Below are positions 47,452-55,000 of a stretch of DNA of 55,000 nucleotides, piece by piece. Under the pieces are notes generated by a model. The model had not been told where the DNA came from, ran no database searches, and was given only the letters and a program-made list of their open reading frames with translations. The DNA comes from Symbiodinium natans (Eukaryota > Sar > Dinophyceae > Suessiales > Symbiodiniaceae). Each line of letters starts with the position of its first letter. Position 1 is the first letter of the stretch. Location: the NCBI GenBank assembly GCA_905221605.1, contig CAJNDS010001335.1:1586938-1641937 (forward strand), read 5' to 3'. A program made the translations under genes and the position numbers.

Positions 47452-47516
47452 GCGCGTCGGCGTCCTGGATTCACACGGAAGCTACCGCGATGGTCCCGGG
47501 CCAAGCCGCCCTGTAA
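47452..47516 (+). CDS. Terminal exon
   Basis: CCCTCTGTGTCTCAG acceptor. ASASWIHTEATAMVPGQAAL, TAA; strongly G/C-rich third positions. Unassigned. Confidence 0.65.
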
Positions 47517-47938
47517 ACCGCGAACCCTAAATCCCAAACCCTGAACCCCAAACCCTAAACCCTAAACCCTAAACCCAAAAAAGTTTAAACCCTAACCCTA
47601 AACCCCAAAGCCCAAACCCTAAACCTTCAACCCCAAAACCATAAGTCCGGGGTTTGGGGCTCAGCGGGAATCAAGGAGGTTTCAGTGTAAGGTTTAGGGT
47701 TATTGATTTGCTCTCGCCCTCTCTTGCCGAAGAAAAGCCGCTATTTTGATAAAGTTTGACTACCCTCAGTTAGCCTCTTAAGTCCGGGGGGGTGCAGGCA
47801 CCCCTGAACCCTAAACCCAAAACCCTAAAACCCTAAAACCTAAACCCGAAACCATAAACCCTAAACCCTAAACCCTAAAACCTAAACCCGAAACCATAAA
47901 CCCTAAACTCTAAACCCTAAACCCTAAACCCTAAGCAG

Positions 47939-48257
47939 CCATCTTTGCATGAGGCTGGCACACCATGTCGGTCCCGGGCGCTGCGGGCCAGCGCATGACG
48001 CGCGGAAGCCTTCTGCCGGGCCCTCGCGCTTCAAAAGGGCTCAGGGTTTAGGGTTTAGGGTATGGGGTTTAGTTAATCAGTTAATCAGGGTTTAGGGTTT
48101 AGGATTTAGGGTTTGGTGTTGAGAGGGGTATATGCGATGCACTGCAATTAACGTGGCGCCGACACTACAGTAGGCTTCTTGGACGGAAGAGAAAAAGCAA
48201 GCAGTAATTCAGCATAACCGAGCTCCGCCCTGCTGTCAAAACCTGAACCCTACATAA
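47939..48257 (+). CDS. Two-exon complete gene model, 54 residues
   Basis: An acceptor (CTAAGCAG, 47938) precedes ATG 47965; an in-frame TGA lies just upstream of the ATG. Exon 1 to 48045: MSVPGAAGQRMTRGSLLPGP, RASKGLR, donor GTTTAGGG. Exon 2 48174-48257 (acceptor ACTACAGTAG): ASWTEEKKQAVIQHNRAPPC, CQNLNPT, TAA. Exon 1 has another full-length frame (HLCMRLAHHVGPGRCGPAHD). Unassigned. Confidence 0.6.
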
Positions 48258-48417
48258 GCCCTAAACCCTAGGGTCTAGACCCGGACCCTAAACCCTAAAC
48301 CCTATATCCTAAGCCCTAAACCCTAGGCCCTAAACCCTAAACCCTAAACCCTATATCCTAAGCCCTAAACCCTAAACCCTAAGCCCTAAACCCTAAATCC
48401 TAAGCCGCTTTCATCAG

Positions 48418-48487
48418 GTGCGGAATGAAGAAGATGGGCTTCACAGATTTGGAGGCGCCCCGGGGGCAATTTACAGGATGCCTCTAA
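48418..48487 (+). CDS. Terminal exon
   Basis: CGCTTTCATCAG acceptor. CGMKKMGFTDLEAPRGQFTG, CL, TAA. Unassigned. Confidence 0.55.
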
Positions 48488-48717
48488 GGACCCACCCTGT
48501 TTGTTGGGGCTTAAACCCAACCCTAAACCCGAAACCCGAAACCCTAAACCCTAACCCTAAACCCTGACCCTGAACCCTGAACCCTGAACCCTAAACCCTA
48601 AACCCTAAACCCTAAACCCTAAACCCTAAACCCTAAACCCTAAACCCTAAACCCTAAGCCCTAAGCCCTAAACCCTAAACCCTAAACCCTAAACCCTAAT
48701 CTAATCGCGTTGTTCAG

Positions 48718-48825
48718 GATGTAGAGGATTTAGGGGAGGCAAGAGCCGGTAACACAGCAGAACTGACAGATCACACCAGCCACCAGTCGGCAGACAGAAA
48801 TTTAGCAGAAAGCCCCAAAACTTAG
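48718..48825 (+). CDS. Terminal exon, stop supplied by TTTAGGG
   Basis: GCGTTGTTCAG acceptor. DVEDLGEARAGNTAELTDHT, SHQSADRNLAESPKT, TAG from ACTTAGGG. Acidic, probably disordered. Confidence 0.65.
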   Translation, partial: DVEDLGEARAGNTAELTDHTSHQSADRNLAESPKT

Positions 48826-48901
48826 GGTTTAGGGTTTAGGGTTTAGGGTTTAGGGCTTAGGGTTTAGGGTTTAGGGTTTCTGAACCTTAAGCCCTTAAGC
48901 C

Positions 48902-49006
48902 TTGGGGATGTTCGCCCTTGTACCAGCAGTCCTTGATAAGGATTATAAACAGGGGGGAAAGTAGAATCCCTATGAAGGACTGGTAGTATAAGGAGAAACA
49001 TCCCAA
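48902..49006. repeat. Element family F1, full-length copy
   Basis: Left arm TTGGGGATGTTCGCCCTTGT, ACCAGCAGTCCTT; right arm AAGGACTGGTAGTATAAGGA, GAAACATCCCAA. Other copies: 16945-17040, 23289-23385, two side by side at 25171-25300, and fragments at 1030-1056 and 23694-23708. Confidence 0.8.
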
Positions 49007-49037
49007 CTTAAACCCCTAAGCTCTTGCCTTCACACAG

Positions 49038-49371
49038 CGCCTCCTTAGCCAACCTCTCGATCATGATGAGAGGTTCGCGAACTACTATTTGCTTATTAAG
49101 AACCCTCAAAATATACATAAATAGAACAAAAGTCCCTCTATTCCCCTTATCAGGAAGAATACTTTCATTGTTTTTGAGAGGTTCATAGGGTTAGGGTCAG
49201 GGTCAGGGTTAGGGTTAGGGTTAGGGTTAGGGTTCAGGGTTCAGGGTTTAGGGTTCAGGGTTTAGGGTTTAGGGTTTAGGGTTTAGGGTTTAGGGTTTAG
49301 GGCGCCACAGCATTGCAAAAGCGACTCAAAGGGCACTGGGCATCCTACTAGTAGAACCCAGGCCAGGATGA
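49038..49371 (+). CDS. Two-exon gene fragment
   Basis: Exon 49038-49072 (acceptor TTCACACAG) reads RLLSQPLDHDE. The donor GTTCGCG starts an AT-rich inverted-repeat-like stretch (49071-49190, GAGAGGTTC at both ends). Exon 49311-49371 (acceptor GCCACAG) joins in phase: IAKATQRALGILLVEPRPG, TGA. Unassigned. Confidence 0.65.
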
Positions 49372-49572
49372 ACCCCAGGGCCATCCAAATAATTTAGGGT
49401 TTAGGGTTTAGGGTTTAGGGGTTTAGGGTTTAGGGTTTAGGGTTTAGGGTTTAGGGTTTAGGGACCACCCAGACCCAACATCCCGAACCCCAGATGACAC
49501 CCAAGCCACTCACCACCTAAACCCGAAGCCCTGAAGCCAATGCCCTAAACCCTAACCACCTAATCCCTGGAG

Positions 49573-49880
49573 CTTCCCCCCCCCCCCCCCCGCCGCAACG
49601 TGAACTGCGTGAAGGTTAGGGCGCCCTTGTGGGTTTTGGGTTTAGGGTTTGGGGTTTAGGGTTTGGGGTTTGGGGTTTAGGGTTCAACCCTGAGCCCCCT
49701 TAAAGTCACTTCTGAGTGCTTTGTGAAAGGCAAGTGAGGAAGGGGCACTCTCAGAAATCTTGAGCTCTAAAACCACCGGAAACCCTAAACTACCCAGTAG
49801 GACTCTCAGAGCTTCGAGGTTCCACCCGGTTAGACGTCAAAGAAACACGGTCTGGGGGCCTGGAAATCATTAGGGCTTAG
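49573..49880 (+). CDS. Two-exon gene fragment
   Basis: Exon 49573-49614 reads LPPPPPRRNVNCVK across a C-run (donor GTTAGGG). Exon 49812-49880 joins in phase: LRGSTRLDVKETRSGGLEII, RA, TAG in GCTTAGGG. The C-run may be miscounted in assembly, which would shift the first exon. Confidence 0.5.
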
Positions 49881-49894
49881 GGTTTAGGGTTTAG

Positions 49895-49962
49895 AAATCA
49901 TCAAAAACCCAACTGATGGAAGGCTGCGCGTGTTTTCCACCTCGGGACGGTTCTTCCCATGA
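49895..49962 (+). CDS. Terminal exon
   Basis: TTTAG acceptor. IIKNPTDGRLRVFSTSGRFF, P, TGA. The preceding exon ends GAAATCATTAG and this one starts AAATCAT, a short duplication across 49862-49900. Confidence 0.55.
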
Positions 49963-50194
49963 TCGACGTCTCGATGTCGGCCGACATGAGCCTCGGACGC
50001 CTGATATAAGGGCCTTAGTAAGGTTTGGGGTGTAGGGTTTAGGGCCAACCTAAGTCCTTCAGAGGTTTAGGCTACATTGTCAGCCCTGGGTAGGCCCTTG
50101 GGATTTTTTACACCACCCCTAAACCCTAAACCCTAAACCCTAAACCCAAAAAATCTCAAGCACTCCACACCCGCCGAGGCCTAAAGCCTGAAAG

Positions 50195-50227
50195 CCCCAA
50201 AGGGAGCGCTCTGACCTCCTTTTCTGG
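50195..50227 (+). CDS. Candidate short exon
   Basis: CTGAAAG acceptor, TGG|GTTTAGGG donor. PQRERSDLLFW. Confidence 0.45.
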
Positions 50228-50391
50228 GTTTAGGGTTTAGGGTTTAGGGTTAAGGGCTAAAGGGTTTGGGGTTTAGGGTTAAGGGCTAAAGGGTTTAGGG
50301 TTGAGGGTTGAGGGTTTGTTTCGGGTTTAGGGTTTAGGGTTATGGCCATCTGCCTAAGGGTAGTTACATAGGCCTTGAATATGGTAAGAGA

Positions 50392-50652
50392 CCTCCTGAA
50401 AGGGTTCTGAAGTATGGGCCCTTGGGTTGCATAGGGTATATAAGGGGTACATAACGGGTCCCCTGTTACGGGCCCTTTGTAAGGGACCATGTGGCTACCC
50501 GAAGTCACCCTCGCAGACAGACATATCAATCTACACACATATGGGGGTTTGCGATAAACAGGGGACCCCAAATATTAGACCCCCAAAGAGTAGGATTCCC
50601 TTATAATAAGGAACCCAAGAAGGTACCCGAAACATCGTAACCCCCCCCCCCG
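50392..50652. repeat. Adjacent F5 and F3 element copies
   Basis: F5 at 50392-50490 (AAAGGGTTCTGAAGTATGGG). F3 at 50541-50652 (GGGGTTTGCGATAAACAGGG ... GAAACATCGTAACCCCC). The 27-60 bp between may be a micro-exon (after CCTCGCAG, 50516 on), unsupported. Confidence 0.6.
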
Positions 50653-50713
50653 ATTTTTTCTGCATCATAAACCTAAAACCCAAACCCCAAACGCTAAACC
50701 CTTTATATAACAG

Positions 50714-50783
50714 GCATATCATGGCAAATAAGGACCCCAAAGCTGCGGGCTCTAAACGCGGAACCCTGAACACCAAACCCTAG
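50714..50783 (+). CDS. Mini-ORF or terminal exon
   Basis: CTTTATATAACAG acceptor, then ATG at 50721: MANKDPKAAGSKRGTLNTKP, TAG. It could be a complete 20-residue ORF. Unassigned. Confidence 0.45.
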
Positions 50784-50790
50784 CTGACAG

Positions 50791-51001
50791 CCGGAGCCAA
50801 GGAAGGAAGAGCAGCAAGCGCCTGAGTGGTTTAGGGTTATAGAGGTTTAGGGTGTAAGATTTGGGTTTGTGGTTCAGGGTTTAGGGAGGTTTAGGGTTTG
50901 GGTTTGGCTCCCTAAACCTGACAGTGGCGATGGCTTCCTTAGGAATGATGTTTATTGTTCATATCAACCCCAAGGGAGAAACAGAAATATTGTGTTCATG
51001 A
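50791..51001 (+). CDS. Two-exon gene fragment
   Basis: Exon 50791-50828 (acceptor CTAGCTGACAG) reads RSQGRKSSKRLS. Exon 50925-51001 (acceptor ACCTGACAG) joins in phase: AMASLGMMFIVHINPKGETE, ILCS, TGA. A second phase-consistent reading exists (PEPRKEEQQAPE then GDGFLRNDVYCSYQPQGRNR). Confidence 0.5.
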
Positions 51002-51350
51002 CGGTTCCCGGGAGAAGGGGGGAGGGGGGATAGGTATGGGTCAAGGAATTCGGCTTCAGGGTTTGCAGGGTTGAAAGCGGTGCACGCCTTTTGCGGTTAC
51101 CCTAACCCCTGTACATGGTTACGAGTGTGGGCTCGCAACAGGGACAACGCTGAAGCTCTGGTCCTCAAACCCTGAACCCTGAAACCATAAACCTGAACCC
51201 TAAACCCTAAACCCTAAACCCTAAACCCTAAACCCTAAACCCTAAGCCCTAAACCCTAAACCCTAAACCCTAAACCCTAAACCCTAAACCCTAGACCCTA
51301 AACCCTAAACCCTAAACCCTAAACCCTCCCTAGCTGGTTGCAACAAAACG

Positions 51351-51554
51351 ATGCAGGCCAAAGTGCATGCGAAGGCTGAAGAAACCTCACGGGAAACCTC
51401 TCACCTACCTGTCTTTGATATAGGGGGCACGTCCCAGAATAGGGTTACCCCGTTTATACCCCAAATAGAATACTCTGTGGAGCTTTACTGTAACTTCACA
51501 TCCTTAGCCTTTTTGGGTTTATTGGGTGTCTTAACAAGGCAGCTAAAAATTTAA
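51351..51554 (+). CDS. Single-exon ORF, 67 residues
   Basis: Acceptor CCCTCCCTAG at 51331-51340, then ATG at 51351: MQAKVHAKAEETSRETSHLP, VFDIGGTSQNRVTPFIPQIE, YSVELYCNFTSLAFLGLLGV, LTRQLKI. The hydrophobic C-terminal stretch could be a membrane anchor. A competing frame from the acceptor reads LVATKRCRPKCMRRLKKPHG ... and stops near 51423. Confidence 0.5.
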   Translation: MQAKVHAKAEETSRETSHLPVFDIGGTSQNRVTPFIPQIEYSVELYCNFTSLAFLGLLGVLTRQLKI

Positions 51555-51814
51555 TTTATAGCTACCCTGCTAAGTGCAGCCAAGAATAGAATCCCTTAAC
51601 CCCCCATAAAAGGAATTCAGATCAATAGGCACCTCACATCCAGCAAAGGAAACCTCCACGAGGGATGCCGAAAGCTCCCCACCCTGAACCCCATAGCCAT
51701 TAAGGTTCCCTTAACCCTAAACCCTAAACCCTAAACTCTAAACCCTGAACCCTAAACCCTAAACCCTAAACCCTAAACCCTAAACCCTAAACCCTAAACC
51801 CTAAACCCTACCAG

Positions 51815-52360
51815 CTGACGCCGAGGTTCCTGGCGCTCCTTCGCGCAGCGGAGCCCATCGAGTCCATGGTGGACTTCAGAGACCGGCTCCGCAGGCGGGG
51901 TTTGGGGTTTGGGGTTTAGGGTTTAGGGTTTAGGGTTTCGGGGTTTGGGTGTTTGGGTGTTTGGGGTTTAGGGCTTAGGGTTTGGGATTTAGGGTTTGGG
52001 GCTTGGGGTTTGGGGTTTGGCGTTTAGGGTTTGGGGTTTGGGTTAGGGTTTTGGGGTTTAGGGGCTGTCGTTCCCAAGGATTCTCTCATGAAGGTTTCGG
52101 GTTCGGGGCCTAAGGCGTAGGGTTGAGGGTTGAGGGTTTCAGGTGCGCTTCTTCGGAGTGGGTGGTTTGGGGGTGGAGAGTGGGGGATCAACTTCATGGT
52201 CTCACTTTCGTTTGCTCATGCTTCTATGGTTGCTCGTGGTTCTGAAACACTCCGTATGGCAGGGCCGCGGCGCAGAAAGCTCCCCCCCCCCCACCCACGA
52301 AGGGTGTTGAGATGGGTTCTCAGTTTTCAGCAGCAAGGCACCCAAGCTTTGACGCGGTAG
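51815..52360 (+). CDS. Two-exon gene fragment
   Basis: Exon 51815-51899 (acceptor CCCTACCAG) reads LTPRFLALLRAAEPIESMVD, FRDRLRRR, almost all G/C at third positions. Exon 52143-52360 (acceptor GGTTTCAG) joins in phase: ALLRSGWFGGGEWGINFMVS, LSFAHASMVARGSETLRMAG, PRRRKLPPPHPRRVLRWVLS, FQQQGTQALTR, TAG. The intron is a TTTAGGG/TTTGGGG mix. Helical, basic; unassigned. Confidence 0.75.
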
Positions 52361-52415
52361 GGATAATGAAGTCATTCTCGCCATGTTAGTTAAATGGTGG
52401 GTCAAGAGTCTTCAG

Positions 52416-52612
52416 ATGTTGGACTTCATGACCAAGTCAGATCACAGATGCCAGGGGGTTTGGGGTGAGAACTCGAGGTAAGTGGTTCAGGGTCTAGGTT
52501 AACTTACGACTCCTACTTGACTTCTTATCTTAGCGTGGGGTGAAAAAGTCAGGTACACTCGTGTTCGTCTTCAAAAGCACACTACTTCCATAGCGGCCGG
52601 CGCCCACACTAA
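52416..52612 (+). CDS. Small two-exon gene model
   Basis: ATG at 52416 directly follows AGTCTTCAG. MLDFMTKSDHRCQGVWGENS, with a perfect donor AG|GTAAGT at 52478. A possible last exon, 52594-52612 (acceptor TTCCATAG), reads GRRPH, TAA and keeps phase. AATAAA occurs at 52629-52634. The first exon is good, the second weak. Confidence 0.55.
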
Positions 52613-52743
52613 ACAAACCCGGAACCTGAATAAAGGGGCACAACTCCACAACTGAGGTAGATGCCCCCCTAGAGTTTAGGGCTTCAGGGAGCTTTGTAGG
52701 CCCTAAACCCTAAACCCTAAACCCTAAACCCCAAAATCCCAAG

Positions 52744-53019
52744 ATCAGCTTTGTCAGGCGGTTTGGGGATCAGCTCGACGAAGTGTTCAGGCAGTGTCGG
52801 CTGCAGGGTTTGCGGTGTTCCGTTTCAGGGTTTTCGGGGTTAGGGTTTAGGGTTTAGGGTTTAGGGTTTAGGGTTTAGGGTTCAGGGTTTAGGGTTTAGG
52901 GTTTAGGGTTTAGGGTTGCCACGTCCAGACACCAGAGAGCCAGCTGTAATCGTCATCACATCAAACGACGAGATGTGTCGTGGGTCAGATGGCACGGAGC
53001 TTATTTATCAGGGATTACG
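52744..53019 (+). CDS. Two-exon gene fragment, folded-domain-like
   Basis: Exon 52744-52807 (acceptor ATCCCAAG, donor GTTTGCGG) reads ISFVRRFGDQLDEVFRQCRL, Q. Exon 52929-53019 (acceptor CACGTCCAG, donor GTTTAGGG) joins in phase: TREPAVIVITSNDEMCRGSD, GTELIYQGL. VIVITSND resembles a beta-strand plus polar turn of NTPase-type folds, but there is no Walker motif here. Unassigned. Confidence 0.7.
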
Positions 53020-53129
53020 GTTTAGGGTTTAGGGTTTAGGGTTTGGGGTTTGGGGTTTAGGGTTTAGGGTCCATAGCTGCAACGGCGACTCACAACACGA
53101 GATCCACTTCGGGTGTGTTGACCCTATAG

Positions 53130-53291
53130 GCCATGTGTTGTGCCGCAAGAGCCGTGACAGGTGCAATTTCAAATCTTGAGAAGGCCCCTGGCAAGGAGGG
53201 CATCAAACCCGCGATAGAAAATAGACCCCCAGCAGTAGGGTCCTTGAACCCGAGTGAAGCTCACCGCAACCTGGCTAGGGTTAGGTTTTAG
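53130..53291 (+). CDS. Terminal exon
   Basis: ACCCTATAG acceptor. AMCCAARAVTGAISNLEKAP, GKEGIKPAIENRPPAVGSLN, PSEAHRNLARVRF, TAG in TTTTAGGG. An F3 remnant (53215-53240) is read through as coding. The phase does not match the preceding exon as read. Confidence 0.5.
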   Translation, partial: AMCCAARAVTGAISNLEKAPGKEGIKPAIENRPPAVGSLNPSEAHRNLARVRF

Positions 53292-53515
53292 GGTTTAGGG
53301 ATTAGGGATTTGGGTTTAGGGGTTTAGGGGTTTACGGGTTTAGGGGTTTACGGGTTTAGGGGTTTACGGGTTTACGGGTTTGCGGGTTTAGGGGTTAATT
53401 TAGGGGTTTACGGGTTGAGGGGTTTATGGGTTTTAGGGGTTTAGGGGTTCAGAGGTTCAGGGGTTCAGGGGTTCAGGGGTTTAGGGGTTCAGGGGTTTAG
53501 GGTTTAGGGCTTGGG
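53292..53515 (+). repeat. Compound variant array (GGTTTAGG, GGTTTACG, GGTTCAGG)
   Basis: Alternating 8-bp GGTTTAGG and GGTTTACG units, then GGTTCAGG units: a locally homogenised higher-order pattern. Confidence 0.9.
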
Positions 53516-53536
53516 TGACACCCTCCTGTAAACGGG

Positions 53537-53828
53537 ATGGGGCTAAGTGTGGAGGGTTTCTGGGACGGAGGGAGGGGTCGATTGGAGTGGCATTGGACTG
53601 AAGGGCTGCCCACATCAGCCAGCAGGGTTTATGGTGTAGGGTTTAGGGTTTTGGGGTTTGGGGTTTTGGGGTTTGGGGTTTGGGGTTTAGGGTTTAGGGT
53701 TGGGATATTGTACAAAAACGGGTTCCAAACTGAGGGAATAGCTGCATAACCTTTCAAGAGGCGCATGGAAAGTCACCAAGACACCCAAAGAGGAGGATCT
53801 ACACTATCGTGGGAACCCCAACAGAGAC
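53537..53828 (+). CDS. Two-exon gene model from an ATG
   Basis: ATG at 53537. Exon 1 to 53626 reads MGLSVEGFWDGGRGRLEWHW, TEGLPTSASR, donor GTTTATGG. Exon 2 from 53759 or 53761 (acceptor TTTCAAGAG) reads RRMESHQDTQRGGSTLSWEP, QQR, or AHGKSPRHPKRRIYTIVGTP, TET, depending on the acceptor; donor GTTTTTTTTTG. Whether it continues into the next model is unclear. Confidence 0.55.
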
Positions 53829-53868
53829 GTTTTTTTTTGTTTGGGGAAGGGCTGAGTGGATGGTGCAG

Positions 53869-54676
53869 GAGTTGTTGTTTGAGGATTCCGCCTTGTTTGG
53901 GATGAGGGACTTTTCGACTGTAGGGCTTAAGCCGGTTGAGGGTTGAGGTTTGAGGGTTTTGGGTGTTCACCAAAACCGAAAGCCTAGGCCCATGTTGGCA
54001 GAGGTAGTCTTTAATTGCCGCCGAGTTGGGGGAGAGACAGGGCGCGTGGCAGGGCTCATGCTTGTCAGGTATACGCGTAGCAGCCCAAACCCCAAATGGT
54101 ATGCCCTGAACAGCGAAGCCCTAAACGTGGATCCCAACACCCTAATTCCAAGCTCTAAACCCTAGATCCACAAGGGTGTTAACATGTGCATGTACCCTCC
54201 ATCCGAAGTCCTATACCCTAAGCCTAAACCCTAAACTTTAAAGCCACTGGGACTGGGCCTCGCTTGACCTTCAGCCGCATTATATCTTTCATGAATGTGG
54301 AGCACCTTGAGGGCAGTGGCAGGGCTCCGATAAATGCACCCGAAATCCCCCAGAGCGGGGTAAGCCTTCAAACCCGAAGCCGTAAACCCAAGTGTGGAGG
54401 CAAACGGACATTGACAACAACGAGATGTTGGAAGCTGACGAGTTCGCCGAGCGAGCGTCTCAGGAAGCGAGGCTCAAAGGTTTAGGGCTTAGGGTCCAGG
54501 ATTTAGGATGCTGGATCCAAGAGTTTAGGGGTGTAGGGTTCAGGAACTAGGCGCCTTAATTCAGGGTTCAGGGTTAAGGAAAGTTTGGGGTTCTGGTTCT
54601 GGGTCTTTTGGGCATAGCGGCTTCGGAGGGAGGAAGAACAGGTGGAGAAAGCCTTCGGATCTCCGATGTTCGTGTG
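53869..54676 (+). CDS. Five-exon gene fragment running off the supported region
   Basis: Exons 53869-53934 (acceptor GATGGTGCAG; ELLLFEDSALFGMRDFSTVG, LKP), 53983-54068 (PRPMLAEVVFNCRRVGGETG, RVAGLMLV; donor GTATAC), 54275-54359 (acceptor GACCTTCAG; RIISFMNVEHLEGSGRAPIN, APEIPQSG; donor GTAAGC), 54393-54479 and 54618-54676 (acceptor TTTTGGGCATAG; RLRREEEQVEKAFGSPMFV) keep phase if the fourth exon is read CGGKRTLTTTRCWKLTSSPS. That exon's G/C3-better frame is DIDNNEMLEADEFAERASQE, ARLK, which breaks phase by one, so its acceptor is uncertain. Unassigned. Confidence 0.65.
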
Positions 54677-54699
54677 GTTTCTGGGTGCTAGGTCTGGGA

Positions 54700-55000
54700 C
54701 AGGGACCCCTGTAACCCTCATTACGATTCAGCTTCGCCCCTATGTATACTCCTAACCAAGCAACCCACAGGGCAGATTTTTAAGGGACCCCTTGAAGGGA
54801 CCGTGAATCTTTTATGAACCCCCTGAATACCTCTTGTCCCTCTATACCTGAGTACTTAGCAGCTGAGTGGGCACACTTTGCACCTTTTTGGGATAGTATA
54901 GTCCCCTCTAGAACTGGAACTGTACACTTCTTGGGGGCTTAGGAACTCAGCAACTAAGTACCTGAGTAGCTCCAGTGTAGACCTAAGGTCTCTTAACCCC
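54700..55000. other. Window end, dispersed-repeat DNA
   Basis: No exon supported. GAGTACTTAGCAGCTGAGT (54850-54870) and ACTCAGCAACTAAGTACCTG (54946-54970) are inverted relatives, so this is probably another inverted-repeat element. Confidence 0.4.

Noticed and set aside
1-55000. Dinoflagellate spliced-leader gene (GTAGCCATTTTGGCTCAAG)
   Set aside because: I looked for this sequence on both strands by eye and did not find it. Absence in one window says nothing about the organism.

Overview
What it is. The window is nuclear DNA of a protist whose genome is saturated with plant-type telomere repeats (TTTAGGG on either strand), found here in dozens of internal arrays rather than at one end. Between the arrays lie short unique islands of about 30-190 bp. 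Many islands behave as exons: an AG acceptor on the left, a GT donor on the right, one frame rich in G/C at third positions, and reading phases that match the next island. Every exon I could support from splice signals is on the + strand. Tiny exons, TTTAGGG repeats, inverted-repeat introns and one-directional genes fit a dinoflagellate best. A green alga or another lineage with this telomere repeat is not excluded. I saw no spliced-leader sequence, no rRNA or tRNA gene and nothing bacterial.

Layout. 0-3 kb: arrays, a few exons and small inverted-repeat elements. 3.15-4.63 kb: a complete small LTR retrotransposon inserted in a repeat array. 4.7-8.8 kb: scattered exons, including a 3-exon model ending at 8329. 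9.0-9.8 and 16.2-16.7 kb: two inverted copies of a satellite-bearing element. 10-12 kb: exons. 12.2-13.7 kb: a composite repetitive element. 13.7-15.7 kb: a 7-exon model with all phases consistent. 16.8-28 kb: many exons in several gene models (16803-17476, 18250-19191, 19420-20951, 21210-22322, 22880-23554, 24502-24705, 25995-26263, 26454-26791). 27.6-30.9 kb: a long gene whose last intron holds a GT-rich minisatellite and unassigned ORFs. 31-34.5 kb: repeat-poor DNA with local exon duplications. 34.5-42 kb: exons, duplicated cassettes and variant arrays. 42.2-43.4 kb: a terminal-inverted-repeat element around one exon. 43.7-54.7 kb: dense short gene models.

Main biological point. Introns here are built from two kinds of repeat. 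In one, the splice sites lie inside TTTAGGG arrays (donor G|GTTTAGGG, acceptor TTTAG|G). In the other, the intron is a small terminal-inverted-repeat element whose two ends are the donor and acceptor (14301-14405, 18294-18560, 26043-26162, 26673-26759), which is the pattern of introner elements that create introns. The arrays also supply in-frame stop codons (CCC TAA, TTTAG).

Limits. A stretch of 60-100 bp is often open by chance in some frame, so single-exon calls are weak. Chains with matching phases are stronger, although I had some choice of frame. No product could be named with confidence. Family names F1-F9 for the small inverted-repeat elements are mine.
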